Source of the DNA: Zingiber officinale
Taxonomy: Eukaryota > Streptophyta > Magnoliopsida > Zingiberales > Zingiberaceae
Assembly: GCF_018446385.1 (NCBI RefSeq)
Contig: NC_055990.1
Span: 135,048,996-135,112,995, forward strand
Reading direction: 5' to 3'
DNA: 64,000 bases
In this document: positions 31,358 through 43,931 of the stretch, piece after piece
Numbering within the stretch: position 1 is the stretch's first letter
How the letters are laid out: every line of letters begins with the position of its first letter
Made by a program: the position numbers and the translations under genes
The notes under the pieces: generated by a model
Databases searched by the model: none
Told to the model about the DNA's origin: nothing
Seen by the model: only the letters and a program-made list of their open reading frames with translations

Positions 31358-33573
31358 TATAAGGTCTCACGAGCACAATTAAAAAATTATTTACGAAAAT
31401 TTTCGAAGGGCACGCGAGTGCTAATTACAAGATCAAATTATAAAATTTTTTCACGAATTTTTTTAGGATTTTAAATGAATTCGTAGGATAGGGTTTAATG
31501 GGATATATCAGTTAAGCTTAAAGAAAAGCTTGTTTTAACACCCAATTAAGTTAGGAATTGATTAACGTGATTAGCCTAAGTAAGAATCAATTAACCTAGG
31601 TATAAAATCCTAGGAATCGTCGATTCTTCCTTCACTCCTCACTGTTCCCCCAAAACAATGTCAATTCTTCTCCCTGATTAGCGCCGCCGACTTGACGGAG
31701 TATCTCGTCACACCCCATGCTCCGGCCAAGCATCTCCCCACGGCGGCGAGCCGGGGAGGACACTACGACTGGACACAAAGACCTTTGCATACTCTCGGGT
31801 GGCGCGACATCACGGGGCTAGGGATTCTGGCGGTGACACGAGAAGAGAAAGGCAAGTATCCTTCTATATGATGGCATGAGATCCGTAGGGTAGAGGATAG
31901 GAGCTTTGGAGAGTATGATATGCTTGCCGATGATGACCAACTGGTTGAATGCGTTGAGATTTGGCGTTTCCATGTTTTGCTGGTTTCAATTGGGTTCTTG
32001 CGATCACTGGTGGTTTAAGTTTTGATCGGTGATGCTCTGGTTTTGTTTTATGGCATCGAAGTCGTGGATTAGAGTTGTTTTTGCTTATTCTTGTTGCTTC
32101 TGAACTGTTGCACAAATCATTAGAGTTCTAAATCTTGATCGAAGATGTTTTGATTGTTTTCTTATTGCTGCAAAAAATGTCGGATTAGTGTGGATTCAAT
32201 TGTTGTTGTTCTGTATTTCTAGATGAATAGATATGGTATCAGGTTGGATTCAACGATGTTCAGTCCTGTGAATAGGCATAGATTTTTTTTTTTGCCTAAA
32301 TCAAGAGATTTTAATGCTTCCTATGGTTTTTGGTTTGTTTCATACTGGGATGTTATTCTTCTTCTACATATTGGATTTCGTGATTTTGGTCCAAGTTCTT
32401 AGTAGATACGGCTAGATTTGATGAAGTGCTGCTCCTTCCTATAACTTCTAAATGTTTGGATAGAATGTTGGTATTTAAGCCTTGATCGCAGATGCTCTTG
32501 TTTTTCCTATTGCTTATGAGATGTTGGATTGAATTGGAATGTAGGAGTTTGTTTTGATGTGGATTTCAATATGGTTACTGCTCCCCGTGAGGTCTTTTGA
32601 TTTTCCTTGTAGTGTCTCTGGCTTCCATGTGGGTAATTAGGGCTGATTTCAGATTTTCATTGCAAGTATTGATTTAGGTGCTAAATTCAGTTTTAGATTC
32701 CCTTTGTGTTGCATGTTTTTGTTGTTAAATGTAGATGTTTTCCCCTTTTAAGTCTCCCTTTTAAGTCTTTAAGATGAGCATGATTAAGAAATGAATAGAG
32801 CTAAGTTTCTTAAGTAAATGTTTTGTACAAGTACTGTTCATGGATGATTGCAAAATATGTTATGGGTAGATCATGTTTATTAATTAAAGATGTTGGATAG
32901 ATGTGTGCATGTGTGGTGACAGTACGGGATCGGTGCCCCAGGATGAGCTCCAAGGAGGACCCTTCCAAATTGAATGATAATTTATTTATGTTAGCTTCGG
33001 CTATATGACTGCATGTTCTCTAGGAGGTACTTCTAGGATCATGATTATAAGCTGAATGACTGGCTCAAAAGGTGGTTACCACATGTGTGTCATATTCATC
33101 TTTGCTAGTGGTATAAATGTTTCTACTTAATATGTTTTCCTCTATTTCGTATTTAAATTTGCATTTGAAGTTATAGCTACTGATCCTACTTCTTATAGAT
33201 ATCATATCTTTCAGGGTTCATAGACTCATGATGCTTATGTTACAGGTGAGGGAAACACCTCCCAGGTTATGATGGGAGATATGCGGACGGAGTAGATGAG
33301 GAGGCGGGATGGACGCATGACACACTATCCGGGCGTCTTAGGAGTGCTGTGTAGGCTTGTTTTCTCATGAGTTTGTCTTATGATTGGTTGTATTGGTTCT
33401 TCCTAGTTCCTTTTATTAACTCTTTTCGGTTGATGCTACTGGTTACATTGAGTACGATGGTTCTTTTGATGGGATCACTACTTGAGTTCTTTTACAGCAA
33501 TGATTTAGAGGGTTGTCCTTTGTTTGATCTTTGTTTAAAAAAAAAACGTTGGGGAAAGGCTAGGGATGTTTCA
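31358..33573 (+). repeat. 3' LTR of the Tekay/Del-like element
   Basis: It follows the polypurine tract GGAGGGGGAGAA, matches the 5' LTR and ends GGGATGTTTCA. An internal deletion of about 250 bp relative to the 5' LTR joins near 32556-32570. Many substitutions separate the two LTRs, so the insertion is clearly older than element A. Confidence 0.9.
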
Positions 33574-33614
33574 ATATATATATATATCATGAGCTTATAA
33601 AGGAAAGATATCTC

Positions 33615-34606
33615 TGTTGGAACAATCCTAATGGTCCTTGCGACCATCTGTTTTGGTGTTTGGGCAAAGGGTTTAAGTTAGGTTCACCCTTGTATTTGAT
33701 ATGTGTATTTGAGTTGTGCAGGATTGCAGGATACACATGTGATTCAGGTTGATGGTTTCAGGTCCGGTGAAGGATGGAGCGTCCGAGGGATCGTGGACAA
33801 GGCAGCGAGGATAAGAGCCGAGGGAAGCGACTTCGAGGCATACACGAAGGATGACATTGGGGACGAGTTGCAATCTTGAATGGATCCGAGGGACGAGAGC
33901 CAAAAGGAAGTAGGCTTGAAGGCAAGGAGGTTAAGGCTGCAAAGAAGCATCGAGTGAGTCGTAAGGGTGAGGATCCGAGTGCTGAGTGATTGTACTCGAG
34001 TACCAGTTGAATGGTGTAGTCGACTGGTCAGTCGACTGGGAGCGAACAGAATGTTTCTGTTCACTTGTCCAGTGTGGAGCAGTCGACTGGTACTTTTTAC
34101 CAGTCGACTGGTATCGAGTCGTTGGGATGTGACGGTCAAATTTCCACAGAGGGTAGTCCACTGATGGTTTTAGCAGTCGACTGATAGGCAGGGTTTTCAA
34201 CTCGCAACCTATATAACCAAAGCTTGGGAGCTTAGTTATAGTTGACGAAATTAGTGGTGGTAAACCCTAATTAGTAGTCTACTAGTTCTCAAGTGTTTGT
34301 GAGTGTTGTGGTGAGGTTTCTCCACCCACAAGAAGTGACTTGAGATAGCCAGAATTTGTCGGGGGCTAATCCACCGAAGCATAGGGATCACCTACCTTAC
34401 GAACAACCATGGAGTAGGAGCCCTAATCTTCGAATCACGTTAAATGATCGTGTAACTTGGTTTGCATTTCTTGTCTTGTGTTTAGATTAGCTTTCTACTT
34501 GTTTGTTTGTATTTTCGCTGCGTAACTAACAAGTGTAGGAAGAAGCGATCGATTTGGAAGTGTCGTCTATTCAACTCCCCTTCAAGCCGGCCACCGATCC
34601 CCTATA
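33615..34606 (+). mobile_element. Copia (SIRE-like) solo LTR 'B' (TSD ATCTC)
   Basis: A 992-bp LTR begins TGTTGGAACAATCC and is flanked by ATCTC at 33610-33614 and 34607-34611. The 3' end is CCCCTATA, a probable decay of ...CA. The U5 region (GGTGAGGTTTCTCCACCCA, then AGGAGTAGGAGCCC and TTCGCTGCG) resembles the end of element A's LTR, so the two are related SIRE-like families. CAGTCGACTG dyads (34017-34183) precede the TATA box. Confidence 0.9.
34017..34218. promoter_or_regulatory. CAGTCGACTG dyad array and TATA box of LTR B
   Basis: CAGTCGACTG-type palindromes occur at about 34017-34026, 34029-34038, 34080-34089, 34101-34110 and 34172-34181. The third and fourth form one larger inverted repeat (CAGTCGACTGGTA-N5-TACCAGTCGACTG). 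The TATA box CTATATAACC follows at 34209-34218, about 30 bp after the last dyad. Confidence 0.6.
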
Positions 34607-34611
34607 ATCTC

Positions 34612-35020
34612 TAATCATATGAGATATTTTGGGAAAAACTTAAAAATATATTCATAAGAGTTTAAATTTAAAGTGGATAATATTATACTATTATAGAGAT
34701 ATCTAATTTTTTTTCATTTTAATAAAAAGCTACTAAGGTTAGATTTAAAATTTCCTAATAAAAAGATACTAAGCTTAGATTTAAAATTCTCATACTCTAT
34801 AAATACATCATAGTTCGAGTCCAGATTTAATAAATTGATTATCAAGAATGGATAGTTAATTTAAAAATATGGACTAAGTGTCAATTGAATATCCAATGTC
34901 AATTAAAATAAACTTGAGGTAAAACTCTACTAAAAGTACTTTCAGAAGGAAAAAGAGGTGAAAAAACGGTGAGAGCATAAGTAACAAAGCATAGCCTTGA
35001 AAAATTCAAACACTGATGTG
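34612..35020. other. AT-rich intergenic sequence
   Basis: Two short direct repeats (AAAAAGCTACTAAGGTTAGA and AAAAAGATACTAAGCTTAGA near 34723 and 34760). No gene. Confidence 0.5.
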
Positions 35021-35021
35021 A

Positions 35022-35228
35022 GTTTAGATCCTCTGTCCTTAAATTTCTCTGTCCCTGTGTTTCCTTATCAATCGGATGAACCAGATTACATCTCAATGAT
35101 GCATTACACATCATGAGGATACTGCACACATCTTAAGGATGTCATGATGACTTGAGATGTAATCTGGTCCATCCGATCGACAAGAGATACGGGGACAGAA
35201 AAATTTGAGGATAGAGAATCCGAACTGC
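35022..35228. mobile_element. Foldback (MITE-like) element
   Basis: Two arms of about 70-80 bp are nearly complementary: GATCCTCTGTCCTTAAATTT and onward pairs with AAATTTGAGGATAGAGAATC. Both arms contain the complement pair around GATTACATCTCAA and TTGAGATGTAATC. The loop is about 45 bp. There is no coding capacity, and I could not fix the TSD. Confidence 0.7.
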
Positions 35229-35229
35229 A

Positions 35230-36800
35230 CCGATGCACCCTTAGAACTCTTTTTTTTTTTTAAAATAAATTAATTAATTAAATCATTAAAAAAAAGTACA
35301 GTGAGTTTAATACACCATCCACTAAAACCAAATTTGAACAATTGTTTAATTCAAGTGAGTGAATTTTCAATTGTTTTTGTTACTACTTACTACAAGACGA
35401 GAGATGGAGGAACCAAGTGTAAAAAAGGGTGTATTTTTTTTTAAAATTAAAAGCATCAAAAGGTTTTTTTTTAATTATGTGTTTATTTTTCAAAAATAAT
35501 AAAATTTTTTATAGAATCATAATAATTTTGTAATGTTTTAAAGCTAATCTTTATGATACATTTGAATTCAACAAATTCATATTTTAGCTCTGTAGAAATT
35601 TGAATTATGAGATTCAAATATTTAAATAATTTTAATTCTAAAACTTGACGTTTTTTTTGTTAAATCTAAACAATTCATAAGCCCATTTTTTATAATATAA
35701 TACCTTAATTTATTGAAATTAAGATAAATAAGGAAATTACTTCAAAAATTAGTTTATAATATAAAAATATTATTTTCTAATTATTTTGATTGAAATTTAT
35801 TCAGTTTGGTAGCTCTCGAATGTAATATTTTATTGGTGACAAAAGGTGAGGAGCATGGGAGGAGCCACATTGGGGCTAGGGTGGACTCCAGCCCCACCAA
35901 CTTTAAAAAAATAAAAAAAATTTATCCCTATACGTTTTTTCCTTAATTATTCCCTGTTTTCTCCTATGCACTTTCCATTAAATCAAAATTTTTGATTTTG
36001 TTTAATTAAATTTCCAAAACACATATCAATCTATTAGGAATTTTAATTAAATTAAAATTTTATAAACTCCACACGCTACCTCTTATTTTTTTCTCATCTT
36101 ATTTTTCCTCTTATCCGCAGAGTCACAAGTGCCAACGTCTCCCCACCTCCTTGTTTTTCCTCTTATCTGCAAAGTTGTAGGTGCGAAAAATTTTAATTTT
36201 GATCCTCTTTTTCCGTCACTAGATTCGAGAAGATCTGTTTATTTTTAGAATGGATTTCTTTCGAGCAATCGAGCTCCTTTCTCGGCGACGTAATCTCTCA
36301 ATTTCTTGAAAATCTTACATTATCATTCACATGATATTTTATATTCATGTCCTATACAGGTGTTCGGCAGTAACTCGACGAGTACAAGCGCGACATCCCT
36401 TCTCTCGAATAGCACACGATATCGGTACAACCATTGTCATATGTATACTTTCTTTTGATATTATCTATATGAGTCAACTACTATTTTTTATTTTAATAAA
36501 TTGTTTAAATTTATTAACAGATTTATTAATTAATTTTATTAGTTTTATTTAATGAGTTTGTTGAACGAAAGTTGATTGAAAAAATTGATAATGATATAAT
36601 AATTAATGAATTTGGTTCTAAGAAAAATTGAAGAGCACAATTTCAATAGTATTTTTGCTTATGCTTTAATTTTAAATGTATTGAATATTAGATACTATTG
36701 TTCTATAATTTTGAAAAATTAATAATCATTTTTTGTTTATATTTTTGAATCAATTAATTTATTATATCTCGATGATCAATTCCAAGTAAATTTAGATTCT
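35230..36800. other. AT-rich intergenic sequence
   Basis: A stretch at 35850-35895 (GGAGCCACATTGGGGCTAGG, then GTGGACTCCAGCCCC) looks like the end of a plant DNA transposon, but I could not find its partner. No gene is supported. Confidence 0.4.
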
Positions 36801-36811
36801 GGCTACAACCT

Positions 36812-36900
36812 TGGCGAGGAGGTAAACTATTTAGTCTTTGGAGTAACTGATATATAAGGGAGATATTTATCTCGGATTTGAACCCTAAATCTAATGCTAT
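36812..36900 (-). mobile_element. SINE fragment, same family as 9700-9895
   Basis: GAGGAGGTAAACTATTTAGT, then ATAAGGGAGATATTTATCTC and a B-box complement GGATTTGAACCC follow the minus-strand copy at 9757-9842 in order. It is a decayed partial copy. Confidence 0.55.
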
Positions 36901-37450
36901 AAATGAACCAAGCGTTCGTGAATAAGCTTAGTGTTCGGATTAGTAAGAGCTTGTTTATGTTCGTTCAATATATATAAGATTAATTAAATAAACAACCTTG
37001 AACAACTCGTTAAGCTAAATAAATAAGCTTGAACACATATGTGGTCAACTCGTTAACGTCGTGAACAACGTTCATGAACAATGTTCACGAATCATATTCA
37101 TTAACAAAACTTTTTTTTTAATATACTAAATAAATAATAAAATATAATAAAATAAATAAATAAATTTAAATTATCAAGCTCAATAATCAATCAAATAATC
37201 TTGAATTGAAAATTTGATAACATCTAAACGAACAAAATTCGAATAAAGCTCAAACCAAGCTCGAACCAAACTCAAGTCAAGCTTGAATTGAAAGCTTGAT
37301 AACATCTAAACGAAACAATCTCAAGCCAAATTTCAAATAATCTCAAGCTCATAAAAAATGCTTGGTTCATTTTAAGTTCGGCTTGGCTTGATTATCTTAG
37401 TAAACAAATTTAAACACGCCAAAACTCAGCTCGACTCGACTTATTTATAG
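36900..37450. repeat. Degenerate CTCGAACC/GTTCGTGAAC-rich repeat
   Basis: A run of variants of AACTCGTTAAGCTAAATAAA, GAACAACGTTCATGAACA, GCTCGAACCAAACTCAAG and similar, in which short GAAC/GTTC inverted motifs recur. It resembles 12995-13230. No coding potential. Confidence 0.5.
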
Positions 37451-37690
37451 TCGTATCCAGATTTCATATTGATAATATCTATATGCTAACTACTACACCG
37501 CCCATAAGGAATATTTTAGAATGTAAAATTAGTTCTGCATATAGTTACCAGTTTTCCTTAATATATATATTTTTTTGTAAAATAGTTTTTTCATATATTT
37601 GGAATATTTAAATTTTATCAGCAGTCTGCACATGGGGGACCTTTGAATTCGGCCCTCATTTAATATGTATTCAATGCTAGAGACTAATTC

Positions 37691-37725
<35 letters not shown>

Positions 37726-38683
37726 TACGATTCAAGATTTATAATTTTATATGTTTAGGATACAGTATTAATGAAATTGAAGAAAATAAATATAATTATT
37801 AATATGTTCTTATCAATCTCGTTCATAAAGCTATCAATTCTTATGTGCCATTTTTATTCAGCAAATGATTAAATTATCAAAATTTAAAAATTTTAATTAA
37901 CATCTTCAGCCCTTCCTTTCAATCGTTGGCAAAAATATTTTATAAGATATGTTTAATACTTTCTGATAAGTTACTCATTTCCAAAACAATAAATTCGTGC
38001 ACACGTGGCACATGAAAACAGGTTGAGGATTTCGTCTCTTCCTTCCAAATAATAACAAAAAAAAAAAAGGAAAAGGAATTATTCCTGCACCTTCCGACCA
38101 CATGAATGTTTGAGGTTTGATTTATTGTTGTATTTAATATTTTCTTAAATTGGCTAATCAATTAAGATGAGTTTTTTTTTTTTAATTTTCATAAAAAGAG
38201 GACCCCTACTTGCCATGCCAGTACATCATATTTTTTCAAGTCAATTTAATGTGATCCCCTTGGCTAATTCTCAAGAGAAATTCTCTACTGAAAGCATAAG
38301 AGTGGAATTAATTATATCTATTTTGTTTCCTTAGTTTCTCGCTTCTTCTTCTTCTTCAATCTTCCTTTTTCTCCTATCGATTCTTCTCCATTTGAAGAGG
38401 TACTTATTAGGTAAAGACTTCTTTTGTTATAGTTTTCCTCTTATTTATTTACTTCTTAACTTCCTCCCTTTAATGTTTGATGGTATAGAAGCATTTCTCC
38501 TTTGTGTTTTTCTCTCAGTGGCTTCATCTTCTTTTTAATTTGAAAGGACTTCGTTTACTCTATGTTTTTTTTTTAAAAAAAATTCTTTTCATCCGAAGTC
38601 TACCCAAGAGGCTTAGAAATAGGGCTACATTTTTTTAAAAAGGAATTTTATGAATGATTTTATGGAACCTTAGAAGCATATAT
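37451..38683. other. AT-rich intergenic sequence
   Basis: Contains an AT microsatellite (37693-37720) and a C/T-rich stretch (38330-38400) that looks like a transcript leader, but no reading frame follows. Nothing is called. Confidence 0.45.
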
Positions 38684-38685
38684 AA

Positions 38686-39084
38686 GAGCATCCACATCAA
38701 TTACCCTAAATTAAACTTTTACCTTAAATTTTACATTTTACATTAAAAAAACATCCGCATCAGCTACCCTACCCATTCCCTAAATATACATTTTATGAAC
38801 AGTAATTCTTTAAATTTAGGGAATGGATTCCATTCCCTAAACATTAAAATAATATTTCTCTCTCCTCCCACTAATAATAAAAAAATTCTCTTTCCTCCAT
38901 CTCTCTCCTCATCTAATAATAAAAAAAAATGAAGGAAAGAGAAAAAATAATTAAAAAATAAATATATGATAAATTATAAGGAAGCTGATGTATTATGTAG
39001 TGAAAAATGGATATCTAAATTTAATAAAGTAGTTCTTTTACCCTAAATTATAGATTTTGGATGAGGATTCTGATGTGGATGCTC
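38686..39084. mobile_element. Harbinger/Tourist-like MITE (TIR GAGCATCCACATCA, TSD TAA)
   Basis: Perfect 14-bp inverted ends (38686-38699 and 39071-39084) are flanked by TAA at 38683-38685 and 39085-39087. It is 399 bp and AT-rich, with a second inverted pair around TTTAGGGAATGG and CCATTCCCTAAA near its centre. No transposase. Confidence 0.85.
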
Positions 39085-39087
39085 TAA

Positions 39088-41950
39088 GGATCCCCAAGAA
39101 AATAGGTTAATTTTGCTCTCATCCAATCAACTAAAATAACTTGAAATTGATCGTTCAAGCATGAATGATCATTATACCACTAATGGTGGTTAAAGATGAT
39201 TCACTCTTCCCAATATCTCCGTCAGCACGTCTCCATACTAACACGGAACATATATTCCAAAAGGCCGTTATACCGCCAATGATTACATTACAAGTTGATT
39301 GAAAATCTAATCCAATTGAGTATGTATGCCTCCTTTCTATTCAATAAACTTTCACATTCAATCGTCTTACTAGTCAACATAACTAGCTAGTCTAGTAGAT
39401 TCATTAGTCGACAAAACTAGTCTAGTGAACTGAGTCAAGCTTGCACCTCGTGCCATTCTTCTCCCCTTAACTATGGATCCACCTCCCTTTAGGCCTCTGA
39501 GCCATTGATTCCACCGTTAACAATCACATCCACAACCACCACCAAACACTCCTCGCCCTAGAGTGTTTTCCAAGTTCCTCAAACTCTAAGACTCAGTCTT
39601 GGCCTCTAAGTCATTGAATGCAAAAACCTACTCGGTCACATCAATCACCAAGTTCTACGAACTCTAAATGCACTATTCTAATTAAGTCCCTGCACATATC
39701 AAAAACACAATAGTCTAATTAACTTAAACCTTCTGTCGAACCCATCAAAAGAAATTATTTGAATCTAACCACTTTAGAACATCATTTCACCAACAAATTA
39801 GTCATTGAGGGAAGAAGAAGGATTATTAAGGCATGTTGACGAAGTGGAGGAGGATCAACCCTAAACTCTCATGCAAGTCAAATTTGAATTCTATGTGTGG
39901 TTTAGAAGATTAGATAGAATCAGTCTAAATAAAATTTTCTCCTTAGGACTTTTAATCTATGTTATTTCATCAAAATAAGTCAACAATGGTCATTTTGAAA
40001 AATGTATATATAGAATAGAACTAGAAAGTTTCACTAAAATTGCATGCATATTCATATTAGTATTTTCTCATCATACCACATGTGTTATGTTTAAGTGGTC
40101 CAAAATAAATATGAAATATTGTAGTGTTTCTAGATAAGGAAAAAAAATAAATTAAACAATTTGGTGAACCTATTTAGTTTTTTACATAATTAGAGCTTGA
40201 ACTTTCATATACTAATAATAACATTATCTCATGATACTATATTTGGTCAATAATTATTTCTTCCATCTCAATAACCATTATGAAAACTAGATACAATAAA
40301 ATTGAACTTTTATGAACCCATATGGCATGATATTTACTATATGTGTTCCATGGTTATTTCTTTCAAGAATAGATCTAAATGGCCATTATGAAATTGGATA
40401 GAATGAAGCATATTTTAGTAAAACTATTTAATTTTCTAATTTTGCTCATAGTTACAATTCAAATATTTTGTTGATTATTATAATTGCATCATGTCATGAT
40501 AGTATATGCGCTCATGATCGTATAAATTCTCAATAATTATTTCTTTCGTAAAAGGTCACATGACCATTATGAAAAAGGCAAAATGAAATTGAATAGTTTT
40601 GGTAAAAAAAGTCTAATTTTTAATTTTACTCATAATTACAACTTAAATTCTCATGATATATATGTTATTAATTAATGATGTGTTTCCAATTAAGATACTA
40701 TTGATGAAATTTATACAGAATAAACTGGATAGTTTTGATAAAGCAGTTTAATTTTTTTTTAATGTTTCTCTTAAAAACCCCCTAATTTGATTGATTTTTT
40801 ACATTAGAATGATTTTTCATCATAGTACATTTAGTTGGTGTGAAACGGTTGTCACATTTTGCATGGATAGATAGACATAGACTATACAGTTTGATAAAAA
40901 AAAAAAAAAAACCCTATTTTTAAATCTTGTTATGAATTACAATTAAAAATGTCTCTACCCAACAAGTATTATAGTAAACCACAATGACCGAAATAGTAAA
41001 TCAGCTATAATGATAAATAAGATAGATTGTGAAAGATTTTAGTTAGAATTGTAATACATCATATACAAACTAAAGGATGTATCTATAATAAGATTTAGTT
41101 TATATCAATCTCTAAAGTACAATAGAAAATGAGATAATAGCTTATGAATCACTGACCTGAATCTATTGCTATGCTATGACCTCTTACTTGTTGCCGTAGT
41201 ATCCCGCAAGCACAGTAGATGTCTTTTATAGGATTGAGCCGGTGAACACGTTCCTTCTCAATGGAGAGAAGAAGCTAGAAGAGGAGAGTAAGGTTCAGCA
41301 TGCCCTAATGAACCTTATCTCTTCCCTTTTATACTTGGCCAAACTTATGAGAATTATCCATCATAAAAGCCCATATCTCATTAACAACCAATCAATGTTA
41401 ATGAACCGGGTTATTGGATCTACACATTAAATTCACATCCATTTAATTCAAACATTCTTTATATGCTTGAAGCATTAGATCACTTAATTATGTTTAGTTA
41501 CTTTAATGACAATTAGGTGTGTGTGTGTCAATCAAGTGTGAGCCCAACCATATGGAGACTAAGTCCACCCATGTGGACTCAATTGGATCTAGTCCACCTA
41601 TGTAGACTTAATCCTACAATCTCCCACTTGGACTATACTTGATTCCTTATACGTCACACAATCCCTAAGTTGAGCTCAACATGCCAAATTTTATGAGTTA
41701 AATATCCCTAAGTGAACTAATATATGAGAGACCCCTGAAAGCATTGAAAATAAATGTACTCGTCAGAGAATTTTGAAAGAAAACCTAACTTTGTTTTCTC
41801 AAACAAAAAACAAAAAACTTGTTATGTGCTTGAAAGCATTAGATCTAAAATTTGTGTGCTAATTAGATCTAAAAAATTGTTTAATTGGTAACTGAACAGA
41901 TCCAAGAAAAAAAAAACAAAAGTTATTAGATTTTCATTTTGACTTGGTTG
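39088..41950. other. Intergenic with weak degenerate repeats
   Basis: 39980-40780 repeats, loosely, a unit of about 180-200 bp with the phrases 'CAATAATTATTTCTTTC', 'GGCCATTATGAAA' and 'AGTTTTGGTAAA'. 41500-41640 (GAGACTAAGTCCACCCATGT, then ATCTCCCACTTGGAC) looks like part of a retrotransposon leader on the minus strand. No gene is supported. Confidence 0.4.
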
Positions 41951-41999
41951 ACAAATTCAAACCATAAACACACAGGTTGCTGCTCTTCTTTATTTCTCC

Positions 42000-42357
42000 T
42001 CCTCCTCTCAAGCAGCATGACCAGCCCATCAATAAATGCAATTCCACCCTCTCTTCACCTTCTGCAATAACTCCTCTCTTCCCATTTCTCCACCCTCTTC
42101 CCTTGCTTTCTCCTCCCCTCTTCCCCTAAATTCCTCCACCTTCATCAAATAATTAAGTGTTGAAGAAGAAGAAGAAGAAGAAGAAGAAGAAATTTAAGCT
42201 TATATGTAGCTCACTGTCTCGCTTGAGATTCTATTAATGCATGCACGCATTCATGCTTCTTCTTCCTCCATTAATGGTGATAAAACCATCTTGTCATCTT
42301 CCCCAATCATGAGCTCTACTTGAATGAAACACTGCCTCCACTTTGGCATTTCCTCAG
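42000..42357 (+). promoter_or_regulatory. Promoter and untranslated leader exon of the HD-Zip IV gene
   Basis: A pyrimidine-rich stretch with a GAA triplet run (42162-42190) ends in a good donor, TTTCCTCAG|GTGAGC, at 42357/42358. A matching acceptor, CATCTATAG, lies at 43922, which would splice out 1,565 bp and place only 9 nt before the ATG at 43932. Short upstream ATGs are present (for example at 42310). The leader exon is inferred from splice sites and from the common presence of a leader intron in HD-Zip IV genes. Confidence 0.5.
42033..42040 (+). promoter_or_regulatory. L1 box (TAAATGCA)
   Basis: An exact match to TAAATG(C/T)A, the site that HD-Zip IV proteins bind to drive epidermis-specific expression. 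Its place upstream of an HD-Zip IV gene fits the autoregulation known for ATML1/PDF2. An 8-bp match alone can be chance. Confidence 0.5.
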
Positions 42358-43931
42358 GTGAGCCTCTTTCTATCCATAATGACTATAAGTATAAAGATAA
42401 ATCAGACACCCAACTGTTTGTCTATTTATTTATTTATTTTCCTTTTTGCATACACATGTTCTATGAGTCGACTTTGCTTGAGCTCTTTTCGCCCTGATCG
42501 TATCTGAAAAAATATACATTCTTAGGGTGCACTGCACTTGCCCTTCCAAAGTTGTGAGAATATATTTTGGATCGGGTAGACCTTGCTACTTGCCAAGTTT
42601 TGAGTACCGATTTTGGCTATAAAACCAGGGATGGAGGTGGTGAGTTGTGTGCATGCATTACATTAATTAGGGGTTTAGGTCGAGTTCTAGCCATGAATTC
42701 ACAAAGAATGGATGGAAGGGTTAGGCTCTTTTGTGATCATGAAATTTTCTTTTATCATGTGTTTAGCAATAGATCTATTTGTGGTCTAACTCAAGTATAT
42801 ATAGAAAATGCTTGCTTCATGTGTTTTCATCTCCTTTTGCACTTAGAGATAGTTTTCATATAGTTGTTCTAATGATGTAAATACTTTTGGCGATCGGGAA
42901 CTTTTCCTTGACTTCGTGATAGCATCGAGTGCTAACGAACTTTTGTGTAACAATCACCCTAATTTGACTAGTCATCAATGATCATCTCTATACCAATCAC
43001 CATAATTTGATAAGTCATCGCCAAATAGACTATTCTTGCTTATAGTTTTCATTTTGATCATTTCAATTTTTGTTTATTTCTTTTGTTAATTTCAAATTGG
43101 AGAAGATTTACTAATTGTTTTATGCTTATATATTTCTAATTTTATTTAAGATTATTTATTTGTGGAACTATGAAAATTTTTTTCCTTATCTACTTCAAGC
43201 CTAATTTATCTCACTTATCACTACCAAATGTTCTTAATGACAAAATCCTCTATCGAAATGAATTACTTAAAAAAAAAGAGTTATCATTGTCTTCTTTGCT
43301 ATGTGCCTACAAAGATGGTTGTTTGGTTTTATGTAGCTATAACTTTACTCATGATCATTTTATTTTGGAAGCTTGCTTACTGTTTTTGCTAATTGTCTCT
43401 ATTTTCTTTGTTCCAATATTTTTTTAACTCTTTGAATATATTTCATAGGTCATTACCTTTTTATTCTTGCTCCTTGCTTGCTGATCCAGTGTCTAAGGTA
43501 ATATACACATGATTTTCTTGAAGATATTCACTTAGTTTGTCATATGCACTTTCAATCTATGGTAATCTATTGAATTGTTGAAATCTTGTTGAAGGTATCC
43601 AAAGAGAGTATTCTCTATTTTTCCATTATTGTTAATCCCTAATTTGTTATTTAATTCAATTATTTTGAGAGAAATTCTATGATCACTCTTTCACTAGATG
43701 TCTCTATTAAGGTCGTTTAGGCTTGTGTAGCTATAAGTTTAAATGGTTCATTTATTTAACAAGTTTTATCATGTCAATCACATTCTTGGATCATCAAATC
43801 ATCCTAATTGAATAGGGGATCAACAAATAGACTAATTTTGCTTAGATTCTCTATTGGATATATAAATCGACAAGTAAATTGTTCTAACCAATTGTGATGA
43901 TATACTTGTTTGACATCTATAGTCACAATTC

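Noticed and set aside
35850-35895. End of a DNA transposon (GGAGCCACATTGGGGC)
   Set aside because: I found no matching inverted end or TSD, so it is only mentioned in the intergenic entry.
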